Shown here: piece after piece, positions 9,073-17,491 of the stretch
Numbering within the stretch: the first letter of the stretch is position 1
How the letters are laid out: every line of letters starts with the position of its first letter
Source of the DNA: Vibrio tritonius
Lineage (GTDB): Bacteria > Pseudomonadota > Gammaproteobacteria > Enterobacterales > Vibrionaceae
Reading direction: 5' to 3'
Length of the DNA: 64,000 nucleotides
NCBI RefSeq assembly: GCF_001547935.1
Contig: NZ_AP014635.1
Span: 2,418,001 to 2,482,000, forward strand
Position numbers and translations under genes: made by a program
Notes under the pieces: model-generated
The model's database searches: none
What the model saw: the letters and a program-made list of their open reading frames with translations, nothing else
What the model was told of the DNA's origin: nothing

Positions 9073-10385
9073 TCTTCCACCTCCAGTACCATTGCCACAC
9101 CCAAGCCTCCAGCAGCACATGCGCTTGTTAAAGCCAAGCCACCACCACGTTTGCGCAGTGCATACAAGGTTTGAGTCAGCATTCTCGTGCCTGTTGCCGC
9201 AAAAGGGTGACCATAGGCAATCGATCCGCCTTGCACATTAAAGCGTTCCCAATCCACCTCTCCAACTGCAGTTTTACGACCAAGACGTGTTGTAGAAAAC
9301 GTATTACTGCCCAATGCCCGCACATTAGCGAGCACTTGGGAGGAAAAAGCTTCGTGCATATCGATAAGGGTTAAATCTTTAAGGCCAATTCCCGCCCGCT
9401 CAAGAGCTGTGGGAATAGCATAGGCTGGCCCCATTAACATATCCTGCATCACCTCAATCCCCGTAAAGGCATAAGATCGCAGAAATCCCATAATAGGTAA
9501 CCCTAACTCTTTAGCACGGCCTTCTCTCATTAATAGAACGGCAGATGCCCCATCGGTTAACGGTGAACTATTGCCTGCGGTAACCGAACCATAGCGGCGA
9601 TCAAATACCGGTTTGAGCATAGCGTAGTCATCGAGTGAGGCATCGGCTCTTAGCGTGTTATCTCGCTCTAGCCAGTTAGAATAAGGTTCGGGGAATGCCA
9701 CCATGACTTGTTCGTTTAAGCTGCCTTGATCCCACGCTTGCGTTGCGAGTTGGTGAGAACGAAAGGCAAATTCATCTTGGTCGTGCCGACTGATACTATG
9801 GCTTTTCGCCATTTGTTCAGCGATTTGCCCCATAGAAAGGCCCGTGGAATAATCAGCTATAGGCAGTGCGACAGGTAAGAAATCTCGCATATGTAACCGG
9901 CGTAACAAAGAGAGTTTATCTAGCCAAGAACGTTTTTTCGACATGGCCAACAAGGTGGCAGCTAAAGGCTTTGACACACCAATAGGCAGCACAGAACTAG
10001 AATCCGCACCACCAGCAATTCCTGCCTCAATCGACCCTGCAACAATACTTTCGGCGACCGAAGCGACGGCCTGAAAACTGGTCGCACAGGCACGAGACAC
10101 ACTATACGCATCCGTTGTAACAGGCATCCCGGTGCCAATCACTATCTCACGGGCAATATTTGGTGCTTCCGGCATTTGAATAACTTGGCCAAAAACCACT
10201 TGATCAATCCAGCGTGGATCAACATGTGAGCGAAGTAGTAACTCTCGCACCACCATTTTACCTAATTCAACCGCTGGTAGAGCTTTTAGCTCTGTACCTT
10301 GGCGAGCAAATGGCGTGCGTAATCCTGCGACAAAGGCGACACGCTCTCTAGAACATGTCGTCACACAATTCTCTTGATGAGCCAT
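9069..10385 (-). CDS. fadI: 3-ketoacyl-CoA thiolase FadI
   Basis: This thiolase (438 aa; E. coli FadI has 436) performs the last step of beta-oxidation with FadJ. The nucleophilic Cys lies in [14 protein letters not shown] (about residue 95), and the catalytic His and second Cys lie in [11 protein letters not shown] and [15 protein letters not shown] near the C-terminus. The start has GAGGAG 6 nt upstream. It is the first gene of the fadIJ operon, with a FadR-type operator directly upstream. FadI/FadJ is the second (YfcYX-type) complex, distinct from FadA/FadB. Confidence 0.96.
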   Translation of the reverse strand: MAHQENCVTTCSRERVAFVAGLRTPFARQGTELKALPAVELGKMVVRELLLRSHVDPRWIDQVVFGQVIQMPEAPNIAREIVIGTGMPVTTDAYSVSRACATSFQAVASVAESIVAGSIEAGIAGGADSSSVLPIGVSKPLAATLLAMSKKRSWLDKLSLLRRLHMRDFLPVALPIADYSTGLSMGQIAEQMAKSHSISRHDQDEFAFRSHQLATQAWDQGSLNEQVMVAFPEPYSNWLERDNTLRADASLDDYAMLKPVFDRRYGSVTAGNSSPLTDGASAVLLMREGRAKELGLPIMGFLRSYAFTGIEVMQDMLMGPAYAIPTALERAGIGLKDLTLIDMHEAFSSQVLANVRALGSNTFSTTRLGRKTAVGEVDWERFNVQGGSIAYGHPFAATGTRMLTQTLYALRKRGGGLALTSACAAGGLGVAMVLEVEE

Positions 10386-10401
10386 GATAACTCCTCAACA
10401 C

Positions 10402-10418
10402 ATTGGTCTGACCTGAAT
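10402..10418. promoter_or_regulatory. FadR-type operator upstream of fadI
   Basis: The 17-mer ATTGGTCTGACCTGAAT contains the TGGTCNGACC core of the GntR-family regulator FadR. It lies 17 nt upstream of the fadI start, in or just before the 5' UTR, where FadR would repress and long-chain acyl-CoA would induce. The match was found by eye. Confidence 0.65.
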
Positions 10419-10658
10419 AACTTCAAGTGTAATCAGAATGTTACAATTCGCAAATACGGTCAAAAATAAACGTGAGTCATAACGACATTTCCCTTAATAA
10501 TCGAAATAGTCGTTACTTGACCTCTCCATCCATTTTCCATCCACGGCAAAGAATGGCTGCTTATCCGTATCCGCCTGACCATCATAATTGGAGCTTATTC
10601 AGCTTGATTTAATGACACAAAATTTAATTTAATATTAAGCATGATACGAATGAGGAAA

Positions 10659-10717
10659 TATACCTATAGCGGTAATTCTAAGGTTAGAGAATGACGAGGT
10701 AAGGTTACTTGGGTATA
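10659..10717. repeat. Possible short remnant of the 266-bp MITE-like repeat
   Basis: The segment starts TATACC and ends AAGGTTACTTGGGTATA, matching the right terminus of the full copies at 14035-14300 and 22868-23133. Most of the interior is absent. The left end is only weakly similar. Confidence 0.4.
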
Positions 10718-10744
10718 TTAAGCTACAGCAGAAAGTTTTTTAGC

Positions 10745-10908
10745 AAAAAAAAACCACACAAGTCATTGTGTGGTTGGAATTTATAAAGCAATTAACTTAC
10801 GCCAATTGAAAAATAATCAGTTTCCTGATTAGGAGAAAGTAAAGTCAGCCTTCAAAAGGAAGTGTCATCTTGCTCAACACGCTAATCACAAGGACTAACT
10901 AGATGACA
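10745..10908 (-). ncRNA. Candidate small regulatory RNA (FnrS-like)
   Basis: No reading frame is present, but the minus strand carries a promoter, ordered hairpins and an ideal terminator. From the predicted 5' end, TGTCATCT (10908-10901) pairs with AGATGACA (10870-10863). Inside it GTTAGTC pairs with GATTAGC, using G-U pairs. Two more hairpins follow: CTTC/GAAG (10850-10862), and AATCAG/CTGATT (10815-10830) with a GAAA loop. The end is a 9-bp stem (10752-10775) with nine T residues. A single-stranded pyrimidine-rich linker (CTTTCTCCT, 10831-10839) could pair with ribosome-binding sites. The ACTTCCTTTTGAA stretch resembles part of E. coli FnrS. Neither function nor expression is shown by the sequence. 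Confidence 0.65.
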
Positions 10909-10914
10909 AGGTTT

Positions 10915-10955
10915 ACTATAGCCACTTTAGGACAACAAAAATTGAATTAGATCAA
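10915..10955 (-). promoter_or_regulatory. FNR-type box and -10 element for the candidate sRNA
   Basis: On the minus strand TTGATCTAATTCAA (10955-10942) matches the FNR consensus TTGAT-N4-ATCAA at 9 of 10 positions. A TATAGT -10 hexamer lies at 10920-10915. If transcription starts at 10908 the box is centred at about -40.5, close to the -41.5 of class II FNR activation. There is no good -35 element, which fits activator dependence. Confidence 0.55.
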
Positions 10956-11456
10956 TTTTGATGTGATTTATTCGAGGTATGAAATTTAAAATTGATTCAA
11001 AACAATCTCTATGCAGATTGTGCTTTACAAGGATAAAACACCTTTCTTTACGTTTTTCTCTCGTCAACTCTCATTAAAAAAACTAGCATTCTAGCCACTT
11101 CTTTACTATTAATTGAGTCAATATAAACATCAAATATCCATTTTTAATCATTTAAATAAAAATGCAGTATGAATGACCAAGTTAATACATTTAACTTGTT
11201 AAATAAATGGCCCAATTAAAGCGAATGTTTTTAAATAGCACAATAAATAAACACACAACTTTCAGTAGAGTTTTTGCTCTACTTATCCGATTTTTCCGGT
11301 CTATTTACGCCGATTCACCATCATTTCCACAATTTTATCGTATTTTTACCCATTAGTCGGATTGCCAAATGCTAACGTAACGTCTAGTATCAGCGACCCA
11401 CTGAGTAATTGCTCAAGTTAACGCCCAAAAGAGGCGTAAAACCATAGGAAAAACAC
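10956..11456. other. AT-rich gene-free region upstream of fadL
   Basis: There is no credible coding frame. It contains a TTTAAC/GTTAAA inverted repeat (11190-11203) within a run of TTAAT/TTAAC/TTAAA elements that loosely resembles ArcA boxes. A small ACGCC/GGCGT hairpin (about 11422-11439) lies in the fadL leader just before its ribosome-binding site. I could not identify a clear FadR box for fadL here. Confidence 0.4.
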
Positions 11457-12680
11457 ATGAAGAAGACACGTCTATTTAAAAAGACACTAGTTGCATTGAC
11501 CGTTGGTCTCGCGACACAGCAAGCTGCTGCTGCGGGCTTCCAACTCAACGCACAGTCTGCGACGGGCCTTGGCCGTGCTTTTGCTGGCGATGCCGTCATT
11601 GCGGACAATGCATCTGCAATGGCTCGTAACCCTGCCACTATGGCACTATTTGACAAAACCTCGCTCTCTTTAGGTTTTGAAACGATTACCACAAAAATCG
11701 ATGTTAAAGATGCGACTTACAATGGCTCATCCATTGATGACGTAGATAATGTTGGTAGCACTTCTGTTGCACCTAACATTCATCTCATTGTCCCGGTAAA
11801 TGATAAATTTGCATGGGGTGTGGATGCTTACACCAACTTTGGTACTAAAACAGAATTTTCTGATGATTACCCAGCAGCACAATACGGTGGCTTAACCGAC
11901 GTTAAAAGCTTTAACTTTGGTTTGGCTGGTTCTTATCGTCTAAACGAGGCGTGGAGTTTAGGTGCTGGAATTGATGTTATTTATGGTCAAGGCACCATGA
12001 AACGTGCTTACCCAGGCTCTTCAACGTTGAACCTTATTGACGTAGATAAAGCCGACGGTTGGGCTGTCGGTTATAACGTTGGCACTGTGTACGAAGTAAA
12101 CGAAAACAACCGTTTTGGTTTAGCTTATCACCATAGTCCAGAATTCAAAGCAAAAGATGACAATGGTCAAGAGATCACCTTACCGCTACCTGATATCGCT
12201 GAATTCTCTGGCTACCACCGTATTAAAGACACACGTTTTGCCGTGCACTATAGTGTGCAATGGATTGGTTGGAATTCTTTCGACAAAATCGATTTTGACA
12301 ATCTAGACTCCAGCAAGAGCGTACTAGCATTGAGCAGCACTTCTTATGATAAACAGTACAAGTGGCAGAACGGTTGGCACTATGCAATCGGCGGCACCTT
12401 CTACTTAAACAAAACCTGGACATTGCGCGCTGGTTATATGTATGACACCAGTGCTCAAGACTCTGTAACTTCGATTTCAGTTCCAGATTCAGATCGCCAA
12501 TGGTTCTCCACTGGTGTCACTTACCAGATCGATGACAAATCCAATGTCGACTTTGGCTTTACCTATCTGTTAGGTAAAGATGTTAAAGTAAATGAAAATT
12601 CGGTTAGTCCAACTGTACTTAACGCGACCACTCGCGCGGACGCTATCCTGTTGGGTCTACAGTACAGCCGCACATTCTAA
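11457..12680 (+). CDS. fadL: Long-chain fatty-acid outer-membrane transporter FadL family
   Basis: This outer-membrane porin-like protein of 407 aa binds long-chain fatty acids and passes them inward. A signal peptide (about residues 1-25, ending AAAA) is followed by GFQLNAQSATGLGRAFAGDA. That segment includes the N-terminal hatch, with the family's SAMARNPATMALF motif near residue 55. The rest is beta-strand rich and ends in YSRTF, with a terminal Phe for BAM recognition. AGGA lies 8 nt before the ATG. The nearby fadIJ operon makes a fatty-acid role likely. Vibrios often carry more than one fadL paralogue; only one is in this window. Confidence 0.92.
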   Translation: MKKTRLFKKTLVALTVGLATQQAAAAGFQLNAQSATGLGRAFAGDAVIADNASAMARNPATMALFDKTSLSLGFETITTKIDVKDATYNGSSIDDVDNVGSTSVAPNIHLIVPVNDKFAWGVDAYTNFGTKTEFSDDYPAAQYGGLTDVKSFNFGLAGSYRLNEAWSLGAGIDVIYGQGTMKRAYPGSSTLNLIDVDKADGWAVGYNVGTVYEVNENNRFGLAYHHSPEFKAKDDNGQEITLPLPDIAEFSGYHRIKDTRFAVHYSVQWIGWNSFDKIDFDNLDSSKSVLALSSTSYDKQYKWQNGWHYAIGGTFYLNKTWTLRAGYMYDTSAQDSVTSISVPDSDRQWFSTGVTYQIDDKSNVDFGFTYLLGKDVKVNENSVSPTVLNATTRADAILLGLQYSRTF

Positions 12681-12696
12681 TCACGAGCTGTTTGCA

Positions 12697-12723
12697 AAAA
12701 AGGTCGCTATGGCGACCTTTTTT
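12697..12723. terminator. Bidirectional terminator
   Basis: The perfect stem GGTCGC/GCGACC (12703-12718) with loop TATG is flanked by A6 and T6. It lies 16 nt after the fadL stop and can also act on minus-strand transcripts. Confidence 0.9.
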
Positions 12724-12735
12724 ATTGCACCAATA

Positions 12736-12816
12736 CTATCCGCAAGTAACCTCAAGGTGCCGTTTCAGCGAGAATGTAATCGCTCATAGGCAAGGCACGG
12801 ATTTGAATACATAGTA
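12736..12816. repeat. Truncated, diverged copy of the MITE-like repeat
   Basis: From about 12742 (CAAGTAACCTCAAGGTGC) to 12816 the sequence follows the first 80 or so bases of the copy at 22868, including the TTTCAGCGAGAATGTA and AGGCAAGGCAC segments, with scattered substitutions. The other two-thirds of the element is missing. It lies just downstream of the phosphatase gene. Confidence 0.75.
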
Positions 12817-12838
12817 ATTCTGTTGCAAAACAACGTTG

Positions 12839-13300
12839 TTAAAGCGTGGGCAATAGTCGTTCAGCCGCATCTTCTAATAGATCGAGAACATGTTTAAAAC
12901 CAGAGTCACTACCATAATAAGGGTCGGGAATTTCTTGCTCTTCCATTCCTGCCTTAGCCAGTAATAAATCCAATTTGTAATGATAAGCAGTCGGACAATG
13001 CTGACGCAAATAAATAAGATTGTCTTGGTCTGCAGCTAAAATCCAATCAAAATCGACAAAATCCTGATCGCTTACTTGCCTTGCACGCATACCAGCAAAG
13101 GAGTATCCACGTTGCTTCCCAGCACTCTGCGCCCTAGAATCTGGGCCTTCACCTTGGTGATAAGCAATCGTTCCTGCTGAATCGACTCGCACATTCACAC
13201 CCAATTGTGCTGCTTTAGCACGAAACACCGCTTCTGCTGTTGGTGAACGACAAATGTTTCCCATACAAACAATCAATATTGAGCAGCTTTTTTTCGACAT
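12839..13300 (-). CDS. Low-molecular-weight protein-tyrosine phosphatase
   Basis: This 153-aa protein carries the complete LMW-PTP signature. The P-loop VCMGNICRSPTAEAV (C-X5-R-S) lies near residues 10-25, and the general-acid Asp is in PDPYYG near residue 125. The ATG at 13300 is preferred over an extension to 13417 because AAGGAG lies 6 nt upstream and it places the P-loop at the family position. It is divergent from cobO. The capsule or exopolysaccharide genes that often accompany Wzb-type enzymes are absent, so this looks like a stand-alone cytoplasmic member. Confidence 0.92.
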   Translation of the reverse strand: MSKKSCSILIVCMGNICRSPTAEAVFRAKAAQLGVNVRVDSAGTIAYHQGEGPDSRAQSAGKQRGYSFAGMRARQVSDQDFVDFDWILAADQDNLIYLRQHCPTAYHYKLDLLLAKAGMEEQEIPDPYYGSDSGFKHVLDLLEDAAERLLPTL

Positions 13301-13415
13301 CTCGTCTCCTTGCATTGAGTCAATCCTTTTCGTATTCATTTCCCTGAACTTTGCCAGTGTTTGCAGCAATAATATTAGGTTATGATGCAAAAAACCGATT
13401 AAGAAAGGAATAGTC

Positions 13416-14021
13416 ATGTCTGACGACAGTATTAAGCAAGAGCGTCACAAAGCTCGCCAACAAAAAGTGAAAGAGAAAGTTGACGCTAAAATCGCCTCTG
13501 CACAAGAAGTCAAAGGGCTACTGTTAGTCATTACTGGTAACGGCAAAGGTAAGTCCACCTCAGGTTTTGGCATGATTACCCGTGCTATTGGTCACGATAA
13601 ACGTTGTGCTGTGGCTCAGTTTATCAAAGGCACATGGGATAACGGCGAGCGTAATGTATTAGAAAAGCTCGGCGTAGAATTTCACGTCATGGCGACCGGT
13701 TTTACTTGGGAAACCCAAAACAAAGAAACCGACACTGCCGCCGCGCAAGCAGTATGGCAAGAGTGTAAACGGCTTCTGCAAGATGAAACCATTGATGTCG
13801 TTTTGTTTGATGAACTAACCTATATGGTGAACTACGGTTACATTGATTTGGAAGAAGTGATCATCGCACTACAAAACCGACCACACATGCAGTCAGTGAT
13901 CATTACCGGCCGTGCCGCTCACCGAGAATTGGTTGAAATCGCCGATACCGTCTCCGAAGTAAAGAACATTAAACACGCATTTGAGTCTGGCATCAAAGCA
14001 TTACAAGGCATCGATTGGTAA
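13416..14021 (+). CDS. cobO: Cob(I)yrinic acid a,c-diamide adenosyltransferase
   Basis: This enzyme (BtuR/CobO/CobA type, 201 aa) transfers the adenosyl group of ATP to cob(I)alamin or corrinoids, completing adenosylcobalamin. The P-loop GNGKGKSTSGFGM is at about residues 42-54 and the VVLFDELTYMVNYGYI motif near residue 128. The ribosome-binding site is AAGGAA upstream of the ATG. No other cobalamin genes are nearby, so salvage of imported corrinoid is the likely role. A full MITE-like repeat begins 13 nt after the stop. Confidence 0.94.
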   Translation: MSDDSIKQERHKARQQKVKEKVDAKIASAQEVKGLLLVITGNGKGKSTSGFGMITRAIGHDKRCAVAQFIKGTWDNGERNVLEKLGVEFHVMATGFTWETQNKETDTAAAQAVWQECKRLLQDETIDVVLFDELTYMVNYGYIDLEEVIIALQNRPHMQSVIITGRAAHRELVEIADTVSEVKNIKHAFESGIKALQGIDW

Positions 14022-14034
14022 TCTCTACCTCATA

Positions 14035-14300
14035 TATACCCAAATGACCTCAAGATGCAGACTTCAGAGCTTCATCAACGAGCACAGGTCAAGCTCAATG
14101 ACGGCAGGAATGGTCATTCCCTTTCAACGTCATTGAGCGCAGAAATGGGCTTGTTGATGAGCTCCCAAAGGGCGAGTTGTATTCGCTTCTATGCTACGTT
14201 ACCGATTTTCTACGTAGAATAACTATGTATTCAAATCGGTGCCTTGCCTATAAGCGAATACATTCTCGCTGAAACCGCATCTTGAGGTTACTTGGGTATA
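14035..14300 (+). repeat. Full-length 266-bp MITE-like repeat, copy 1
   Basis: The element begins TATACCCAAATGACCTCAAG and ends CTTGAGGTTACTTGGGTATA, giving inverted termini of about 24 bp with two mismatches. It is an inverted copy of 22868-23133, of identical length and very high similarity. Two internal inverted repeats would form two hairpin arms. It has no transposase gene and so would be non-autonomous. It fills most of the cobO-asmA gap. Confidence 0.9.
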
Positions 14301-14309
14301 AAACACCAT

Positions 14310-14344
14310 TAAAAAAGGTCAGTGAACACTCATTCACTGACCTT
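14310..14344 (-). terminator. Rho-independent terminator of the AsmA gene
   Basis: A 10-bp stem, GGTCAGTGAA (14317-14326) and TTCACTGACC (14333-14342), is followed by six T residues on the minus strand. It lies 60 nt past the AsmA stop. Confidence 0.8.
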
Positions 14345-14404
14345 GTAGCTTTACAGGGGGAATACCACTTGAGTAAGCGCCACTTTAAAAATGAGCGCGC
14401 GCTT

Positions 14405-16570
14405 TTAGTGAAAAAGCCCTTTTAGCAAACTATTCACCGCTTTTTTGGTTTTCTCATCTTTGATTTTATCGTCGAGTTTTTTCAAACCACGATCAAGCTC
14501 TTTTTGGGCTTTCTTCTTCATCACATCATCCATTTTCAAACCAAACTTCGGCTGTTCCCAAGTGCCATAAATTCGAAGAGGTATCGTTACGTCGCGTAGA
14601 TCATCAATCGTCTTACCTCCCTGACCTTCTAGTGAGCCAACGATTGATGTTCTAAACAACATATCCATCGTCTGTTTGATGTAATTAGCATGACCTTGAC
14701 CGGCGATACGTAGCAAAGGTGATTGCATTTGCAAGTCCTGTGTGGATAGGTTGCCTTGCGTAAATTTAAGTGTTGCGGATAACGCACTGAAATCCGTTTT
14801 CTTTGTCTCTGAGTCAGGTACTTTTTCACCTTTAATGCGGGCATATGTCGTACGAATCAAATGAGGAATATTAATACCGTTAATCGCGCCATCGGCAAAG
14901 TTAATCGCCACTGTTCCATCAAGATTCTGTTTGATTGCCTGCGTTGTTAACCCGCTACCAGAAAGATCAAACGCAACATTCCCAGTACCTTCTAAGAGAT
15001 CTTTTTTCGCCACATCATGCAACAATGGCAAGACCTTCACGCCTTCCATTGCCCCTTTTGCAACGTAATGCGCTGGCGCTTGACGCGCATCCAGTGTGCC
15101 TTTCAATGTCAGCGAACCTTGGTACAGATTCGCGTTAAGATGGTTAAGTTTGACCTGACCACCTAATATTGCCATATCCAAATCGACATCTTGCAGACTC
15201 ATATTTTGCGCTTTCAACTTAGCGATCTTAACCGAACCGGCAACATCAAGATCATTAAGAGCAGTTAAATTGGGTTCTGGGGTATTCGAATGATTAACCT
15301 CTTTGGTTACTGGCACCATATTCGCGCTACTTTCTGTATCCGTACTGCTCTCTTTTGCAGATTGAGGTTGAGTGTTGCTTGCTGTTTCATTACCCAAAAA
15401 GGCATCTAAATCCAAATTTGGACTTGATAAAGCAAAACGAATTTTCGGCTGCTGGAGTAATTCAACGCTTGCTTGCCCCTGCCACTGTAAATCGTTGGCT
15501 TTGAGGCTATCTAACCACAGTTGGGCCTTACCTACTTTTGCATCGTAGGCGGCTTTGGCTTCAATATTAATGTTTAAAGGCGATTGAGGGAGGTTATTAC
15601 CATCAACGGTCGCGTCCAGCGTTAACTGATCTACATTGGCTTTAGTCAAGCTTTGGTTAATAAGTACCGAAGCCTTCCCTTGAGCATTAAAGTTAAGTTC
15701 TTGTTGTGATCCTTCTACTTGGTAGTTCAATCCACTTGCCTGACCAACGGAAAACGTGGGTAGCGATAACTTCAGCTCTTTAACCGCTACTTGTCCATCT
15801 GAATAACTTGCAGTGATATCCGTCTCTTTTAAAGCCGACATTAACGGCTCCTCAGCCAAGCGAATTTGCGTGGAACCAGACAAAGCAAATTGTTGCTGAT
15901 TATGCTGACCTTTTGCACCAAAACGTAGATTCGACCATTCGCCTACAGCAAACTCGGTTAGGTTAAGCTGCACATCATGTAATTTGGTGTAAGACTGAGT
16001 TTGTTGATTTTGGATATCAAGTAACGCGTTAACAATTTCGATCCCTGCCAAAGAGACGTCCCAGTGGGCTTTGTTCTCACCGACCTTGTCCGTAGGGTTA
16101 CTCTCTTGTGCTGTTTCAACCGTTGCGGAATCTTTGACTGAGACATTGCCGGTATCTGCTTGCGGCTCACTCGATTTTTTCAGTGTCAGCGCATCTATAT
16201 TGGAAGATCCATCTTGCAATGTTTCAATATGAACTTCCGCCCCTTCCACACGCACTTCGCCAATTTCCAATTTGTGGTCCATCAGACCAAGTAAAGAAAT
16301 ATCGATGCCGACCTCATCAACTTTAAACAGGTTCACCGAGGTAAAGCCACTCGGGTTTTTAAGTTCGGTTTTGCCTAATTCAAAACCTATGGCCGGAAAA
16401 AACTGCCAGCTTATATCCCCTTCGATTTTTAGGTCTAACCCTGTTTTCTCTTTCACTTGATTGACTAACAAGGGCTTAAACTGATTAGGGTTAACCAATA
16501 CGACCAAAGCGAATGCACTACCAAACACTAGGACGAAGACGATCAACACAACAAGAGACAATTTTTTCAT
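14405..16570 (-). CDS. asmA: AsmA family protein
   Basis: This 721-aa envelope protein has one N-terminal membrane helix (about residues 4-27) followed by VNPNQFKPLLVNQVKEKTGL, the AsmA N-terminal signature. The C-terminal AsmA domain contains the LDLDAFLG and INGINIPHLIRT segments. AsmA-like proteins bridge the envelope and are implicated in lipid homeostasis of the outer membrane. A low-complexity Ser/Thr/Glu linker occurs near residues 390-430. The ATG at 16570 is preferred over 16621 because AAGGAAG lies 6 nt upstream and it begins a proper membrane anchor (MKKLSLVVLIV). The protein is somewhat longer than E. coli AsmA (about 617 aa). Confidence 0.85.
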   Translation of the reverse strand: MKKLSLVVLIVFVLVFGSAFALVVLVNPNQFKPLLVNQVKEKTGLDLKIEGDISWQFFPAIGFELGKTELKNPSGFTSVNLFKVDEVGIDISLLGLMDHKLEIGEVRVEGAEVHIETLQDGSSNIDALTLKKSSEPQADTGNVSVKDSATVETAQESNPTDKVGENKAHWDVSLAGIEIVNALLDIQNQQTQSYTKLHDVQLNLTEFAVGEWSNLRFGAKGQHNQQQFALSGSTQIRLAEEPLMSALKETDITASYSDGQVAVKELKLSLPTFSVGQASGLNYQVEGSQQELNFNAQGKASVLINQSLTKANVDQLTLDATVDGNNLPQSPLNINIEAKAAYDAKVGKAQLWLDSLKANDLQWQGQASVELLQQPKIRFALSSPNLDLDAFLGNETASNTQPQSAKESSTDTESSANMVPVTKEVNHSNTPEPNLTALNDLDVAGSVKIAKLKAQNMSLQDVDLDMAILGGQVKLNHLNANLYQGSLTLKGTLDARQAPAHYVAKGAMEGVKVLPLLHDVAKKDLLEGTGNVAFDLSGSGLTTQAIKQNLDGTVAINFADGAINGINIPHLIRTTYARIKGEKVPDSETKKTDFSALSATLKFTQGNLSTQDLQMQSPLLRIAGQGHANYIKQTMDMLFRTSIVGSLEGQGGKTIDDLRDVTIPLRIYGTWEQPKFGLKMDDVMKKKAQKELDRGLKKLDDKIKDEKTKKAVNSLLKGLFH

Positions 16571-16593
16571 TGGTTCTTCCTTGCGAATGACGG

Positions 16594-16624
16594 AAAAAGA
16601 AAATGGCACCTTAGGTGCCATTTA
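16594..16624 (-). terminator. Terminator downstream of udk
   Basis: The stem ATGGCACC/GGTGCCAT (about 16603-16621) is followed on the minus strand by TTTCTTTTT. It lies between udk and the AsmA gene. Confidence 0.7.
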
Positions 16625-16668
16625 TCTTAAACAAAATACAATTCTAAATTGCTATTACTGCGTAAAAA

Positions 16669-17310
16669 TTATGATTTTAGCAGTCTAGAAATGTGCGCTT
16701 TTAGCACATCGATCGCAATTCGGTTTTTACCCCCACGAGGAACGATAATGTCCGCATGTTGTTTAGAAGGTTCAATAAACTGCAAGAACATAGGGCGTAC
16801 CGTCTTTTGATACTGTTTCAAAACAGAATCCATTGTACGACCACGCTCTTCCACGTCTCGCTTAACACGACGCAGTAAACAGATATCCAGTGGTGTGTCC
16901 ATAAACACACTCGCTTGAATTAAGCCACGTAAACGAGGATCCGTAAGTAACAAAATACCTTCAAGGATGATCACTTTCTTTGGTGTTAATAAAGTCGTGT
17001 TTTCTGTACGAGTGTGTTCGGTGTAGCTGTACTCTGGGACGTGAACCGCTTCACCACGCAGAAGCTGCTCTAGATGTTCACAAAGAAGATCGTGATCCAA
17101 TGCATTTGGATGGTCGTAATTCGTTTTTACACGTTCTTCCATACTCAGATGGCTTTGGTCTTTGTAATAGCAATCTTCTGTGATCACCCCAATTTGATGA
17201 TCGCCCACTTTCGCGCGTAGCTCGTTATAAATAGTACTTGCGATAAGGCTCTTACCAGAAGCAGAAGCGCCAGCGATACCGATGATGACGCATTGATTAT
17301 TATCAGACAT
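16669..17310 (-). CDS. udk: Uridine kinase
   Basis: This pyrimidine-salvage kinase (213 aa) phosphorylates uridine or cytidine using ATP or GTP. The P-loop [15 protein letters not shown] is at about residues 11-25. Substrate-binding segments [10 protein letters not shown] and [13 protein letters not shown] follow, as in E. coli Udk. It is a single gene with its own terminator. Udp, another pyrimidine-salvage enzyme, is 5 kb away. Confidence 0.96.
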   Translation of the reverse strand: MSDNNQCVIIGIAGASASGKSLIASTIYNELRAKVGDHQIGVITEDCYYKDQSHLSMEERVKTNYDHPNALDHDLLCEHLEQLLRGEAVHVPEYSYTEHTRTENTTLLTPKKVIILEGILLLTDPRLRGLIQASVFMDTPLDICLLRRVKRDVEERGRTMDSVLKQYQKTVRPMFLQFIEPSKQHADIIVPRGGKNRIAIDVLKAHISRLLKS

Positions 17311-17491
17311 GTATGTGTACCCGATACGTGTAAATGTGAGGAATTAAGATAAACCGCCTGATTATAGGGAGATCGCTAGTCAGATACCAGTTTCGAATAG
17401 CCTAAATACAGCAGTTTTCGCCCAATTGATTAAACAAAAAGCAGAGTAAACGATTACATTCACTCCGCCTAAAGTTAGATCCACATCACAA

